Source: Subtercola boreus
Lineage (GTDB): Bacteria > Actinomycetota > Actinomycetes > Actinomycetales > Microbacteriaceae
DNA length: 64,000 bases
Direction of reading: 5' to 3'
Assembly (NCBI RefSeq): GCF_003399635.1
Contig: NZ_NBXB01000041.1
Location: 123,858-187,857 of the forward strand
Shown here: positions 44,752-53,644 of the stretch, in pieces
Position numbering within the stretch: the first letter of the stretch is position 1
Layout: the number at the start of each line of letters is the position of its first letter
Notes under the pieces: model-generated
The model's database searches: none
Told to the model about the DNA's origin: nothing
Seen by the model: the letters and a program-made list of their open reading frames with translations, nothing else
Translations under genes and position numbers: made by a program

Positions 44752-45963
44752 TCAGACGCCGGATCGTCGACGCCTTCGCAGGAGCACCAATCCGGTCACG
44801 CCAGCGCAGAACAACCCCAGCGAGGTGATCGTCTCGGCGACTCGGGAAGCATGCCCGGCGCCCGTCTCGGCCAACTTCGAGGTTCCGGCACCCGGGGTTC
44901 CGCCACCGGTAGACGCAGTCGTGCCGCCCGTGGGCACTGTTGCTCCGCCTCCTGCGCCGACAGGAGGACCGGTCGGCGTGACAGGCAGCGCAGTGATGAC
45001 GATCGTCAGCCGTGTTTCCGCGGACGACCCCGCCGCATTGGTGGCAATGACCGAGAAATCGGTCGATCCCACGTCGGTCGGGGTGCCCGTGATCAGCCCG
45101 GACGCCGTGTCGATCCGCAGACCTGCAGGCAGAGCGCCCCGAGAGACGGCGAATGTCGGGGTCGGAACCCCCGTTGCGACGAGCTGGAAGACGTAGGGCT
45201 TCGTGACCACCCCGGCCGCTGCGTCCACGGAGGTTATGGCGGGCACGCTCGATGGATTTGCGATGGGGATCTGGATGCTCGCAGTAGCGGCTCCGAAACC
45301 GTTGACGCTGGTGACCCGCACCCGGACATCGAAGAGAGATTCGGTCGTGAGGGTGGGGGTTCCGAAGATCCGGCCATCCGTGGCGATGGACAGCCCCGGT
45401 GGAAGGGGATCGAGCGCCTCGAACTTCAGCACCCCATCGCCGGAGGCGGTCACCTTCTGGGAGTAGAACGTTCCGACCGTCACCGCGGGAAGCGTCGCAG
45501 GAGAGATACTCGGCCCCACTGCCGACCTGACCGGGACAGTGATCTTGGCGCTGGCGAGTCCTCCCGCACTCGCCACCGTCACCGTGAAGGTGAACGACGA
45601 AGCACCGGTCGCCGTGGGAGTGCCGGCAAGCACGCCCGTGGCGAAGAGGGTGAGACCCGGGGGGAGAGGATCAGCTGTGGTGAACTGGAGCACGCCGTCG
45701 CCGGAGGCCGAAATCGACTGGACGTATTCCACCCCGACCACGGCGGTGGGTAGCGTCGCGGCAGAAATGACCGGCACCACTTCGTGGACCCGTGCATCAT
45801 GGAGGCCGGTCGGTGGCGAGGAGAGGGCCATCGCGTCAGCAGGGCCAGCAAGCAACGCGGACGCGACGACCGCCGACACGACCACGGTTGAGAGAGCCAG
45901 ACCGTGTCTGGCGCTCTCGCTCGCTCGGAAAAGCTGGCGGGTTTGTTCGAAATAGGGAATCAT
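44752..45963 (-). CDS. Wall-anchored surface protein with putative-Ig repeats
   Basis: The 403-residue protein has a signal peptide (ALSTVVVSAVVASALLAGPADA). Three about 85-residue putative-Ig (He_PIG) repeats follow, each with the pattern A-TLP...V-G--Y-Q-I-ASGDGVL-F---DPLPPGL-----G-L-GTPT. The third ends LPAGLRIDTASGLITGTPTDVG. A Gly/Thr-rich linker precedes the sorting signal LAETG, a hydrophobic helix and RRRRRSGV. LAxTG points to a class E sortase. The role is probably adhesion or surface display; no catalytic domain is seen. An AT-rich promoter region lies upstream (45964-46030). Confidence 0.88.
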   Translation of the reverse strand: MIPYFEQTRQLFRASESARHGLALSTVVVSAVVASALLAGPADAMALSSPPTGLHDARVHEVVPVISAATLPTAVVGVEYVQSISASGDGVLQFTTADPLPPGLTLFATGVLAGTPTATGASSFTFTVTVASAGGLASAKITVPVRSAVGPSISPATLPAVTVGTFYSQKVTASGDGVLKFEALDPLPPGLSIATDGRIFGTPTLTTESLFDVRVRVTSVNGFGAATASIQIPIANPSSVPAITSVDAAAGVVTKPYVFQLVATGVPTPTFAVSRGALPAGLRIDTASGLITGTPTDVGSTDFSVIATNAAGSSAETRLTIVITALPVTPTGPPVGAGGGATVPTGGTTASTGGGTPGAGTSKLAETGAGHASRVAETITSLGLFCAGVTGLVLLRRRRRSGV

Positions 45964-46060
45964 TATCCGTTTCTATCATAAACGAGGTAATGTCACTAAT
46001 ATTTGTTCAGGCCGATCGCTGGCGCTTTCAGCCTTGCAGGCGCGATTCCTAGGAGCCCGG

Positions 46061-47230
46061 ATGCCGCCGACAGATCCCGACCAGTCAGCGGAGCCCGGGC
46101 AGGCAGCGGGCGAGACGGAACACTGGTTGCGCTCCCGCGGCCTGCCGTCGTTCGTCTCACCGCGGCGGCTCACGTCGCTGCTTGTCGCCCGCACCGCCCC
46201 CTTCATCACGCTGCTGAGCTGCGTCGACCTCGCGGGTTGGCTGCTCGACCACACGAAGGTCAGCCTCGACAGCGGCGCGCCCGCCGCCGGCGTCGCCGTG
46301 CTCGCGGTCACTGGCCTCGGCCTCATCGTGCTGCTGCTCACTCCTGTCGCCGCGTTCCTCTGTTCCGGCGCCTGGCTCCGTTCCTTCCCGCGCGGAATGA
46401 CCGTGGCAGGCTGGATGATCCTCGCCTACTACGTCGCGGTCGCCCCGTGGCTCGCCGGGCATCCACCAGCCGCCGGCAGCAGCCCTCTGGAGGGCACGGG
46501 AGCCCTGCTCGGCACCGCACGCTCCGCGATCACGGCAGGGCTCTCCCTCGCGGCCACCGGCCTCGGGCTCGGGTCTCTCGCGAGCTGGTCGCTGCGGTCG
46601 GCGGTCCGGCAGCTCAGCGCCCTCGGCGAGCTGACGACGCGCGCCCTGCCCCTGCTGATGCTCGTCGTGGTGGTGTCGTTCTTCTCCCGCACGCTCTGGG
46701 AGGTGACCAACGCGATGTCGACGGAGCGCCTGGCGGGCGTCGTCGCCTTCTTCGTCGTGCTCGGGCTCATCTTCATCGTTCCCGTCACCCGCCGGGAGAC
46801 GGTCGGGCTCGAGAACACCGGCCCGCCGCTCAGCCGCCTCGAATATCTCAACGTGACCACTGTGCTCGTGCTCGCGCAGGGCTTTCAGGTGGCCGTCTTC
46901 TCGGGCCCGGTGTGCCTCTTCCTCACCGCGCTCGGCCAGATCGCCTTCAGCGGCGCGGTGCTCGACGTCTGGCTCGGGCCGGGGCGGGAGCAGCTCGAGG
47001 TGGCCGGGATCCGCCTTCCCGTCGATGCCGCACTCGTCAAGACGGCGGTGTTCCTGAGCTGCGTGTCGTCGCTCAACTTCCTCATCTCAGCGACCACCAC
47101 GGCCTCCTACCGTTCGGCGTTCTATGACCCGCTCTTCGAGGATGCCCGGCAGGCGTTGGAGGTGCGCGCAGGCCAGCTCGCACCGGCGGGCCGGAAAACC
47201 GGGACAGAAATCGTTGTGGAGTGGGAATAA
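46061..47230 (+). CDS. Polytopic membrane protein of unknown function
   Basis: The 389-residue protein has about eight hydrophobic segments, including APFITLLSCVDLAGWLL, AAGVAVLAVTGLGLIVLLLTPVAAFL, MTVAGWMILAYYVAVAPWLAG, ALPLLMLVVVVSFFSRTLWE and VVAFFVVLGLIFIVP. A soluble N-terminus and the C-terminal SAFYDPLFEDARQALEVRAG are predicted cytoplasmic. I do not recognise the family. The ATG at 46061 is preceded by AGGAG. It is followed 42 bases later by the KimA-like transporter and may be co-transcribed with it. Confidence 0.72.
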   Translation: MPPTDPDQSAEPGQAAGETEHWLRSRGLPSFVSPRRLTSLLVARTAPFITLLSCVDLAGWLLDHTKVSLDSGAPAAGVAVLAVTGLGLIVLLLTPVAAFLCSGAWLRSFPRGMTVAGWMILAYYVAVAPWLAGHPPAAGSSPLEGTGALLGTARSAITAGLSLAATGLGLGSLASWSLRSAVRQLSALGELTTRALPLLMLVVVVSFFSRTLWEVTNAMSTERLAGVVAFFVVLGLIFIVPVTRRETVGLENTGPPLSRLEYLNVTTVLVLAQGFQVAVFSGPVCLFLTALGQIAFSGAVLDVWLGPGREQLEVAGIRLPVDAALVKTAVFLSCVSSLNFLISATTTASYRSAFYDPLFEDARQALEVRAGQLAPAGRKTGTEIVVEWE

Positions 47231-47272
47231 ATACGGCTCCCGCGCAGTTTGAGACGCCGAATCTGAGGTGTA

Positions 47273-49468
47273 GTGTCGTCACTCGTGACCAACGAACCCA
47301 AGTCGGCGAAGCGCTGGATAATCGGGGATCCGCTACCCAGCCACAAGCTCGAGGGCCAACTCCTGCCGAAGCGTCTGGCACTGCCGATCTTCGCGAGCGA
47401 CCCGCTGTCGAGCGTGGCCTACGCCCCGCAGGAACTGCTGATGATCCTGCTGATCGGCGGGCTCGCGTTCTTCTCCTTCGCCCCCTGGGTCGCTGCGGCC
47501 GTGGTGCTGCTGCTGGTCGTCGTGGTCGCGTCCTACCGCCAGCTCGTGAAGGCCTACCCCTCGGGCGGCGGCGACTACGAGGTCGCACACAAGAACCTCG
47601 GCGAGAAGGCCGGCCTCGTTGTCGCCTCCGCCCTGCTCGTCGACTACGTGCTGACGGTGGCCGTCTCGGTCGCCAGCGGCGTCGACAACATCATCTCGGC
47701 CATCCCCGAGCTCAACGGCTTCCGGGTCGAACTGGCCATCTTCTTCGTCATCCTGCTCGCCGCGGTGAACCTCCGCGGGGTTCGCGAGTCGAGCAAGGCG
47801 TTCGCCATCCCCACCTATGTCTTCGTGGGCAGCGTGCTCGTCATGATCGTCGTCGGGCTCACCCGCACGGCGTTCGGTGGAGCGCCGGTCGCCGAGTCGG
47901 CAGACTACGCGGTGAAGGCCGAAGGCCTGGGGCAGGTGGCGGTCATCCTGCTGCTGCTGCGGGCGTTCTCGAGTGGATGCTCGGCCCTCACCGGCGTCGA
48001 GGCGATCGCGAATGGCGTGCCCGCCTTCCGTCGCCCCAAGATCCAGAACGCCCAACGCACGCTGGTGCTGATGGGCAGCATCGCGATCGTGCTGTTCGCC
48101 GGCCTGATCACGCTCGCATTGATATCGGGGGTGCACTACGCCGAGAACAGTTGTGACCTGATCGGGTTCGCGAACTGCGAGTCGACGCCGCAACGAAGTC
48201 TCATGGCGCAGGTCGCCGCCTCCGTGTTCGGCAACAACTCTGTTCCATTCTTTATCATCCAGGCCGCGACGGCAGCGGTGCTGCTGCTGGCCGCGAACAC
48301 CGCGTTCAACGGGTTCCCTCTGCTCGGATCCGTGCTCGCGAAGGACTCCTACGCACCGAAGGCCATGCTCACGCGCGGCGACCGGCTCGTGTTCTCGAAC
48401 GGCATGATCCTGCTGGCGCTGGCCGCGACTGCGATCCTGCTCGTCTACCAGGCCTCCCTGACCCAGCTCATCCAGCTCTACATCATCGGCGTGTTCGTCT
48501 CGTTCACCCTCGGGCAGACCGGGATGATCGTGCACTGGATCAAGCTCCTCCGGAGTGGAGCGCCCGACCGGGGCGCGACCATCCGGAGCCTCACCATCAA
48601 CTCGTTCGGCGCGCTGCTCACGGGCGTGGTGTTGATCGTCGTCACGATCACCAAGTTCACCCACGGTGCGTGGCTGGTGTTCGTGATCATGCCGATCCTG
48701 TACATGTTCATGCTCGGCATCAACCGGTACTACCGCGACGTGAACAAGGAGATCGAGGTCGACCCGGTCACCACGTTCGGCGCGAAGGGCGACCATGCGA
48801 TCGTGCTGGTCGGCCGCATGCAGAAGCCGGTGTTGAAGGCGCTCGACTACGCGATCGCGGCCCGCCACGCCTCGCTCGAGGCGGTGCACATCTCGATCGA
48901 CGAGGAGCAGACCGCCCAGCTCGAACGGGACTGGTCCGGCCAGAACATCGCCGTGCCGCTGCACATCATCGAGTCTCCGTACCGCGACGTCGCCGAACCG
49001 CTCTGCGCCTACATCAAGAAGCACCGCCTGACTCATGGCGCCGAGGTCGTGACCGTGTACACGCCGATCTACATCGTCGGCCACTGGTGGGAGAGCCTGC
49101 TGCACAACCACAAGGCCCGACGCCTCAACAAGCGCCTCATGCTCGTGCACGGCGTGACGATCTCGCTGGTGCCGTGGCTCCTCGACTCGAGCGAACTCAT
49201 CTACGGCCGCCGCTCACGCCCTGTGCCCGGCCAGGAGCGGCGCGGAGACCCGATGCGACCCATCGTGCGCGCCCACACACCGACCGTGCACGACGGTGCC
49301 CCGTCGCATCCGGCTGCGACCCACTCGGGTTTCCACGGCACGGGATCCCCTTCGGCATCCGGCTTCATCGCCGACGCCGGTTCGGCGGAACAGCCCGTGA
49401 CGGTGCCCGCCGGACGGTCGGGTCGTGACGCGCAGCGCGAGGCGGCCCAGGACGCCGTAGACGAGTAG
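47273..49468 (+). CDS. APC-family permease, KimA-like potassium transporter
   Basis: The 731-residue protein has a 12-helix APC core beginning FASDPLSSVAYAPQELLMILL, with YPSGGGDYEVAHKNLG and LLLLRAFSSGCSALTGVEAIANGVPAF. After the last helix (about residue 465) a soluble USP-like domain carries DHAIVLVGRMQKPVLKALDYAIAARHASLEAVHIS. This layout matches KimA-type proton-coupled potassium importers more than classical amino-acid permeases, but APC amino-acid transport cannot be excluded. The last 80 residues are disordered. GTG at 47273 follows GAGG; a second GTG is at 47285. No ydaO-type riboswitch is visible in the short upstream gap. Confidence 0.83.
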   Translation: MSSLVTNEPKSAKRWIIGDPLPSHKLEGQLLPKRLALPIFASDPLSSVAYAPQELLMILLIGGLAFFSFAPWVAAAVVLLLVVVVASYRQLVKAYPSGGGDYEVAHKNLGEKAGLVVASALLVDYVLTVAVSVASGVDNIISAIPELNGFRVELAIFFVILLAAVNLRGVRESSKAFAIPTYVFVGSVLVMIVVGLTRTAFGGAPVAESADYAVKAEGLGQVAVILLLLRAFSSGCSALTGVEAIANGVPAFRRPKIQNAQRTLVLMGSIAIVLFAGLITLALISGVHYAENSCDLIGFANCESTPQRSLMAQVAASVFGNNSVPFFIIQAATAAVLLLAANTAFNGFPLLGSVLAKDSYAPKAMLTRGDRLVFSNGMILLALAATAILLVYQASLTQLIQLYIIGVFVSFTLGQTGMIVHWIKLLRSGAPDRGATIRSLTINSFGALLTGVVLIVVTITKFTHGAWLVFVIMPILYMFMLGINRYYRDVNKEIEVDPVTTFGAKGDHAIVLVGRMQKPVLKALDYAIAARHASLEAVHISIDEEQTAQLERDWSGQNIAVPLHIIESPYRDVAEPLCAYIKKHRLTHGAEVVTVYTPIYIVGHWWESLLHNHKARRLNKRLMLVHGVTISLVPWLLDSSELIYGRRSRPVPGQERRGDPMRPIVRAHTPTVHDGAPSHPAATHSGFHGTGSPSASGFIADAGSAEQPVTVPAGRSGRDAQREAAQDAVDE

Positions 49469-49581
49469 TGGCACACAGAAGAACCCCCGGCGCTACATGC
49501 TAAACTCACGTGTAGTTTTTCTTGTATTCAACTCATCCGGGTGGCGTTCATCCCCCGGCCCGAAAGGTGAGGGGGTCACGC

Positions 49582-49833
49582 ATGGGGCGCGGCCGTCAAA
49601 AAGCTAAGCACACCAAGGTTGCGCGCGAGCTGAAGTATTTCAGCCCCGACACCAATTACAGTGCACTCGAGCGCGAGTTGGGCACACACTCCGAACCCGA
49701 TTTCGCTGCGCTCGCGGCGAAGTACGACGTGGCGGACGGCGATGACGAGGGCGACAACGACAACGACCTCGAGAGCGACGACGACGACCTCGCGATCTCC
49801 TGGAACCCGGGAGACGAGCAGAGGCGCGCCTGA
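49582..49833 (+). CDS. DUF3073 protein
   Basis: The 83-residue protein begins MGRGRQKAKHTKVARELKYFSP, the invariant opening of the actinobacterial DUF3073 family, followed by TNYSALERELG. The C-terminal half is very acidic (DGDDEGDNDNDLESDDDD). Function is unknown; the basic head and acidic tail suggest a nucleic-acid-associated protein. A GGTGAGGGGG site precedes the ATG. In many Actinobacteria this gene lies beside the purine genes, as here. Confidence 0.93.
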   Translation: MGRGRQKAKHTKVARELKYFSPDTNYSALERELGTHSEPDFAALAAKYDVADGDDEGDNDNDLESDDDDLAISWNPGDEQRRA

Positions 49834-49895
49834 CTCAGGTCAGCGTCCGATTCAGGTCAGCGCCTGATTCGGGTCAGCGCTTGACTCAGGTCATT
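49831..49895. repeat. 17-base tandem repeat, four copies
   Basis: Units of the form GAYTCRGGTCAGCGYYT start at 49832, 49849, 49866 and 49883. The last is degenerate after GGTCA. The run begins at the DUF3073 stop codon. The unit contains the ATTCAGG core of the dispersed TTCAGGA palindromes, and a right arm TCCTGAATTATGTGC lies at 49935-49949. Confidence 0.75.
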
Positions 49896-49960
49896 GGCGA
49901 CGCCGTGGACCATCCGGCCCTGATACCGCGCCCATCCTGAATTATGTGCCGGCGGGCCCG

Positions 49961-50335
49961 TCAGTTGTCGAGCGACTCGTCGGCCGACGAGCCAACCCGT
50001 TCCATCTGGATCGTCTTGGCGCGGCGGCGTGACACCCGGTCGATGATGAGCGCCACGGCCGAGCCCAGCACGATCCCGGCGACGACGCACAGGAGCCCGA
50101 GGAATCCGAAGATCTGAGCCGGGTTGAACCCGGCCGGCTGGGGGAACGCGAAGGTCAGGACCAGTGCCGCGATCACACCGGCGATGACACCCGCGATCAT
50201 GAACCGGAAGTACCGGGGCGAACGGTGGATGGTCACGGTGTCGGATCCGAAATCCTGCTCGCCGATCACCTGCTCCGCACGGTCGGGCGCCTCGGAAGGC
50301 GTCGATTCGGCTTCGGGATGATCGGTGTCACTCAC
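49961..50335 (-). CDS. Small two-helix membrane protein
   Basis: The 124-residue protein has an acidic N-terminus (SDTDHPEAESTPSEAPDRAEQ), then two helices: FMIAGVIAGVIAALVLTFAFPQ and IFGFLGLLCVVAGIVLGSAVALIIDRVS. A basic tail RRRAKTIQMERV follows. It resembles the conserved actinobacterial membrane proteins that accompany the sterol-carrier-like gene near the purine genes; function is unknown. The GTG start at 50335 is the first that excludes out-of-character sequence, but its ribosome site (GAGG) is too close to be convincing. Confidence 0.7.
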   Translation of the reverse strand: MSDTDHPEAESTPSEAPDRAEQVIGEQDFGSDTVTIHRSPRYFRFMIAGVIAGVIAALVLTFAFPQPAGFNPAQIFGFLGLLCVVAGIVLGSAVALIIDRVSRRRAKTIQMERVGSSADESLDN

Positions 50336-50447
50336 CCCTCTATTGTCGCCCACTGTCGCGGCGGTGACTCCCACCGGCGGCGTCCTCCGTCCACGGGCCG
50401 CGTAATCGGCGGCGCGCATCCCCGGCCAGGGGACACCGCCCGTCCGA

Positions 50448-50843
50448 CTACAGCAGCGCGACGGGCACGTATCCCCGCAGATCCGCCCGCTGGCCGGAGG
50501 CGTGGATGTCTCCCCTGCCCACCCCGGCCTCCCAGGCCAGATCGCCGGTGGCGAGCGCAACCCAGGTCGGAGCATCCATCTCCACCACATTCGGCGGAGT
50601 CCCCCGGGTGTGCCCGGGGCCCTCGATGCACTGGATCGCGCCGAACGGCGGAACCCGCACTTCGACCGTGTTGCCCTTCGCGCGCTCCGACAGTACCTGG
50701 AGGGAGTACCGCACAGCCATGGCGAGCACGGGGCGCGGCAGCAGCGTGGCGAGCGCCGTGGCATCCTCGGCAGACTGCACGGCCGACCGGGCGTCACGCA
50801 GGGCGGCGGCCCCCTCAGCGTCGAGGATTCGTGCGCGGGCCAT
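50448..50843 (-). CDS. Sterol-carrier family protein
   Basis: The 131-residue protein reads LAMAVRYSLQVLSERAKGNTVEVRVPPFGAIQCIEG, followed by PPNVVEMDAPTWVALATGDLAWE and GRGDIHASGQRADLRGYVPV. This is the SCP-2-like fold of the small actinobacterial sterol-carrier protein commonly next to purine biosynthesis genes. It presumably binds a lipid or hydrophobic ligand; no enzymatic residue is seen. It lies divergent from purD-purC across a 371-base gap. Confidence 0.85.
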   Translation of the reverse strand: MARARILDAEGAAALRDARSAVQSAEDATALATLLPRPVLAMAVRYSLQVLSERAKGNTVEVRVPPFGAIQCIEGPGHTRGTPPNVVEMDAPTWVALATGDLAWEAGVGRGDIHASGQRADLRGYVPVALL

Positions 50844-51214
50844 GCACCAAGGGTACCCGCGGGCGGGGTTCGCGGGGCAGCCGATGGGGGGAGACCTGCC
50901 GCCCCGCGAAGTGACTTCGTACGACCGGCCGCAGGGGGGATGCGATCGGCCGCACGAAGAGGGTTCGCGCGCCGGGCGGGCCAACCGGGGGGAGGTGGGA
51001 CCCGACGCGCGAAGTCTGTGGTGTTGTGTTGCTGTTGAGTTGCCGTGTTTCGTGTGACGGGCAGCTAGGGGGGATACCACCCGCCACACGAGCGTGCGAT
51101 GCCTCAAACAGCACCTCACATAGAGAAGAGAGTGCCCACCGGTCATTCCATTACGCGGACTTCGCAAAACTCTTCAAAACTTTTCGGATACCCCTCCCGC
51201 CCTAGAATCGTCGA
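50844..51214. other. 371-base divergent gap before purD-purC
   Basis: No gene is seen. It holds the inverted repeat TTCGCGGGGCAG (50869-50880) / CTGCCGCCCCGCGAA (50896-50910), further imperfect GC palindromes around 50913-51020 (for example GCGCGAAGT near 51012), and an AT-richer end from 51110. It must carry the promoters of both flanking genes. No riboswitch was recognised. Confidence 0.5.
51203..51208 (+). promoter_or_regulatory. Probable -10 element of leaderless purD-purC mRNA
   Basis: TAGAAT ends six bases before the GTG start at 51215, placing the transcript start on or next to the start codon. No ribosome binding site exists in the short space. Confidence 0.6.
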
Positions 51215-53461
51215 GTGAAGATTCTCGTTCTCGGTTCCGGTGCTCGCGAGCACGCCATCGTCACGTCCCTGCTCAGAGAGACCACTTCGACAGGCTCTCC
51301 AGCGCATGAGATCGTCGTGGCGCCGGGCAACGCCGGCATCGCAGCCGTCGTCCAGACAGCAGAGCTCGACCCGAACGATCCCGAGGCCGTCGCGAATTTC
51401 GCGATCGAGCGCAACATCCAACTCGTGGTGATCGGGCCCGAGGCACCCCTCGTGGCCGGGGTCGCCGACGCGCTCCGCACCCGCGGCATCCCCGTCTTCG
51501 GTCCGTCGAGCGCTGCAGCGGCCCTCGAAGGCAGCAAGACCTTCGCCAAGCGCATCATGGATGAAGCGGGGGTGCCCACCGGGCGCGCCCGCCGCGCCGC
51601 GACCACCGCAGAGATCGAAGCCGCCCTCGACGAGTTCGGTGCGCCCTGGGTGGTCAAGGCCGACGGTCTTGCGGCGGGTAAGGGAGTGCTCGTCACGAGC
51701 GATCGCGACGCCGCACTCGCCCACGCCACCGGCTGGCTCGCCCACGGCGACATCCTCTTCGAGGAGTTCCTCGACGGTCCTGAGGTGTCGCTCTTCTTCG
51801 TGAGCGACGGGCACACCGTGCTGCCCCTCTCCCCCGCGCAGGACTACAAGCGCCTGGCCGACGGCGACGAAGGCCCGAACACCGGCGGAATGGGCGCCTA
51901 CTCCCCTCTGCCCTGGCTCGATGACGAATTCGAGAGCGAAGAGGCGTTCGTCGACGAGGTGCTCGTCTCCATCGCGCTTCCGACGGTGCGCCGACTCGCC
52001 CACGAGGGAACGCCGTTCATCGGCCTGCTGTACTGCGGACTCATCCTCACCGCCTCCGGCATCCGAGTGATCGAGTTCAACGCGCGCTTCGGCGACCCCG
52101 AGACGCAGGTCGTGCTGCCGCGCCTCATCAACCCCCTCAGTGACCTGCTCTTCGCGAGCGCGACGGGAACCCTCGCCGACCAGCCGCAGCCGACGTTCTC
52201 GACCGAGAGCGCCGTCACGGTGGTGCTGGCGAGCGAGAACTACCCCGAGCATCCGGTGACCGGCCGCGTGCTGACCGGAGTCGACGACGCCGACCGGATC
52301 GATGGCGTGCATGTCACGCACGCCGCGACGGCGCTGTCTGGCGGCCAGCTGGTCTCCACCGGAGGTCGGGTGCTGAGCGTGGTCGCGACCGGAAACGGCT
52401 TCGGCGAAGCGCGCGAACGCGCCTATCGCGCGCTGTCGCTGATCCAGCTCGACGGCGGCCAGTTCCGCAGCGACATCGCTCTTCGCGTCGACGAGACAGC
52501 CGCGGGTGCGGGCGCCAGCACGGGTGACGGGGCCGGCGCGGGTGGCTCCGTCGACGTGCCCGGGGCCGAGCAGCACCTCGCTCCCCTGGCCGGCTGGCGC
52601 CACGTGTACTCCGGCAAGGTGCGAGACCTCTACGTTCCGACTGCTGCCGCTTCGGTGGATGATGCGGCCGCCCTCCTGGTCGTGGCGACCGATCGGGTGA
52701 GCGCGTTCGACGTGGTGCTCGAGCCGGGCATCCCCGCCAAGGGCGAACTCCTGACGTCGCTCAGCCGCTGGTGGTTCGACAGACTCGCCGGGTTCCCGAA
52801 CCACCTGGTCGACGAGGATGCGGCCCGGGCCGACGGTGTGCCGGCGGTGCCCGCGTCTGTGCGCGCCCGCGCCATGCTGGTGAAGCCGCTCGACATGTTC
52901 CCGATCGAGTGCGTGGTGCGGGGCTACCTCTCGGGCAGCGGCTGGATCGAGTACCAGGCCTCGCAGAGCGTCTGCGGGGTTCCCCTGCCGGCCGGCCTGG
53001 TCGACGGCGACCGCCTCCCGCTGCCGATCTACACGCCGGCGTTCAAGGCCGAGCTCGGCGACCACGACGAGAACATCACCTTCGAGCGCACCGCGGAACT
53101 CGTCGGCCCCGAGATCGCTGAGGCGCTCCGCGGGCTCTCGCTCGCGATCTACGCCCGTGCTGCCGAGATCGCCGAAGATCGTGGGATCATCCTCGCGGAC
53201 ACGAAGTTCGAGTTCGGCGCCGACCGCGAGACGGGCGAGATCACCCTCGCCGACGAGGTTCTCACCAGCGATTCCAGCCGTTACTGGGATGCCGCCGCCT
53301 ACGATTCGGGCGAGCGCACCGCGAGCTTCGACAAGCAGATCGTGCGCAACTGGCTCTCGGCGAACTGGAACCGCGTGGGCACGCCCCCCGCCCTCCCCGC
53401 CGAGGTCGTCGACCGCACTGCCGCCCGCTACCGCGAGCTCATCGAGCGCCTCACCGCCTGA
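51215..53461 (+). CDS. purD-purC: Fused phosphoribosylamine-glycine ligase / SAICAR synthetase
   Basis: The 748-residue protein joins two purine enzymes. Residues 1 to about 425 are PurD (GAR synthetase): MKILVLGSGAREHAIV, the ATP-grasp segments VVKADGLAAGKGVLV and NTGGMGAYSP, and IEFNARFGDPETQVVLPRL. A Gly/Ala-rich linker (AGAGASTGDGAGAGGS) spans about 430-455. The remainder is PurC (SAICAR synthetase): HVYSGKVRDLY, VVATDRVSAFDVVLEPGIPAKG, ECVVRGYLSGSGW and DTKFEFG. They are normally separate proteins catalysing steps 2 and 7/8 of IMP synthesis. There is no stop or shift at the junction. The gene converges with purM. Confidence 0.95.
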   Translation: MKILVLGSGAREHAIVTSLLRETTSTGSPAHEIVVAPGNAGIAAVVQTAELDPNDPEAVANFAIERNIQLVVIGPEAPLVAGVADALRTRGIPVFGPSSAAAALEGSKTFAKRIMDEAGVPTGRARRAATTAEIEAALDEFGAPWVVKADGLAAGKGVLVTSDRDAALAHATGWLAHGDILFEEFLDGPEVSLFFVSDGHTVLPLSPAQDYKRLADGDEGPNTGGMGAYSPLPWLDDEFESEEAFVDEVLVSIALPTVRRLAHEGTPFIGLLYCGLILTASGIRVIEFNARFGDPETQVVLPRLINPLSDLLFASATGTLADQPQPTFSTESAVTVVLASENYPEHPVTGRVLTGVDDADRIDGVHVTHAATALSGGQLVSTGGRVLSVVATGNGFGEARERAYRALSLIQLDGGQFRSDIALRVDETAAGAGASTGDGAGAGGSVDVPGAEQHLAPLAGWRHVYSGKVRDLYVPTAAASVDDAAALLVVATDRVSAFDVVLEPGIPAKGELLTSLSRWWFDRLAGFPNHLVDEDAARADGVPAVPASVRARAMLVKPLDMFPIECVVRGYLSGSGWIEYQASQSVCGVPLPAGLVDGDRLPLPIYTPAFKAELGDHDENITFERTAELVGPEIAEALRGLSLAIYARAAEIAEDRGIILADTKFEFGADRETGEITLADEVLTSDSSRYWDAAAYDSGERTASFDKQIVRNWLSANWNRVGTPPALPAEVVDRTAARYRELIERLTA

Positions 53462-53466
53462 CGAGC

Positions 53467-53499
53467 CCCTCCTCCCTCCTCCCTCCTCCCTCCTCCCTC
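53467..53499. repeat. CCTCCCT simple tandem repeat
   Basis: At least four 7-base CCTCCCT units follow the purD-purC stop directly and abut the first of two 54-base palindromes. Confidence 0.85.
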
Positions 53500-53553
53500 G
53501 ACTTTCTCGTTCGCGCACGCTCGCGGCGAGTATCCCGCTTAAACGGGAAACTC
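53500..53553. repeat. 54-base palindromic element, copy A
   Basis: Arms GACTTTCTCGTTCGCGC and GCTTAAACGGGAAACTC are partly decayed. The 20-base loop at 53517-53536 matches the loop of copy B at 16 of 20 positions. Overall identity to copy B is about 45 of 54. Confidence 0.85.
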
Positions 53554-53644
53554 GGCGGACCGAAGGCGCGTGCGGGCGCGGACAGGCCGAGGGGACGGGC
53601 GCGGGACGCCGCGAGGGGTGGTGTCGGCGCATTTCCCTCACGTC

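Noticed and set aside
47231..47272. c-di-AMP (ydaO) riboswitch before the KimA-like transporter
   Set aside because: The gap is only 42 bases, too short for the aptamer, and no matching motif is visible.
49522..49581. Longer N-terminus for the DUF3073 protein
   Set aside because: The conserved MGRGRQKAK start and its ribosome site at 49571-49580 fix the start at 49582.
51143..53641. 832-codon frame antisense to purD-purC
   Set aside because: It is a shadow of the fused purine enzyme, with no motif and no ribosome site.
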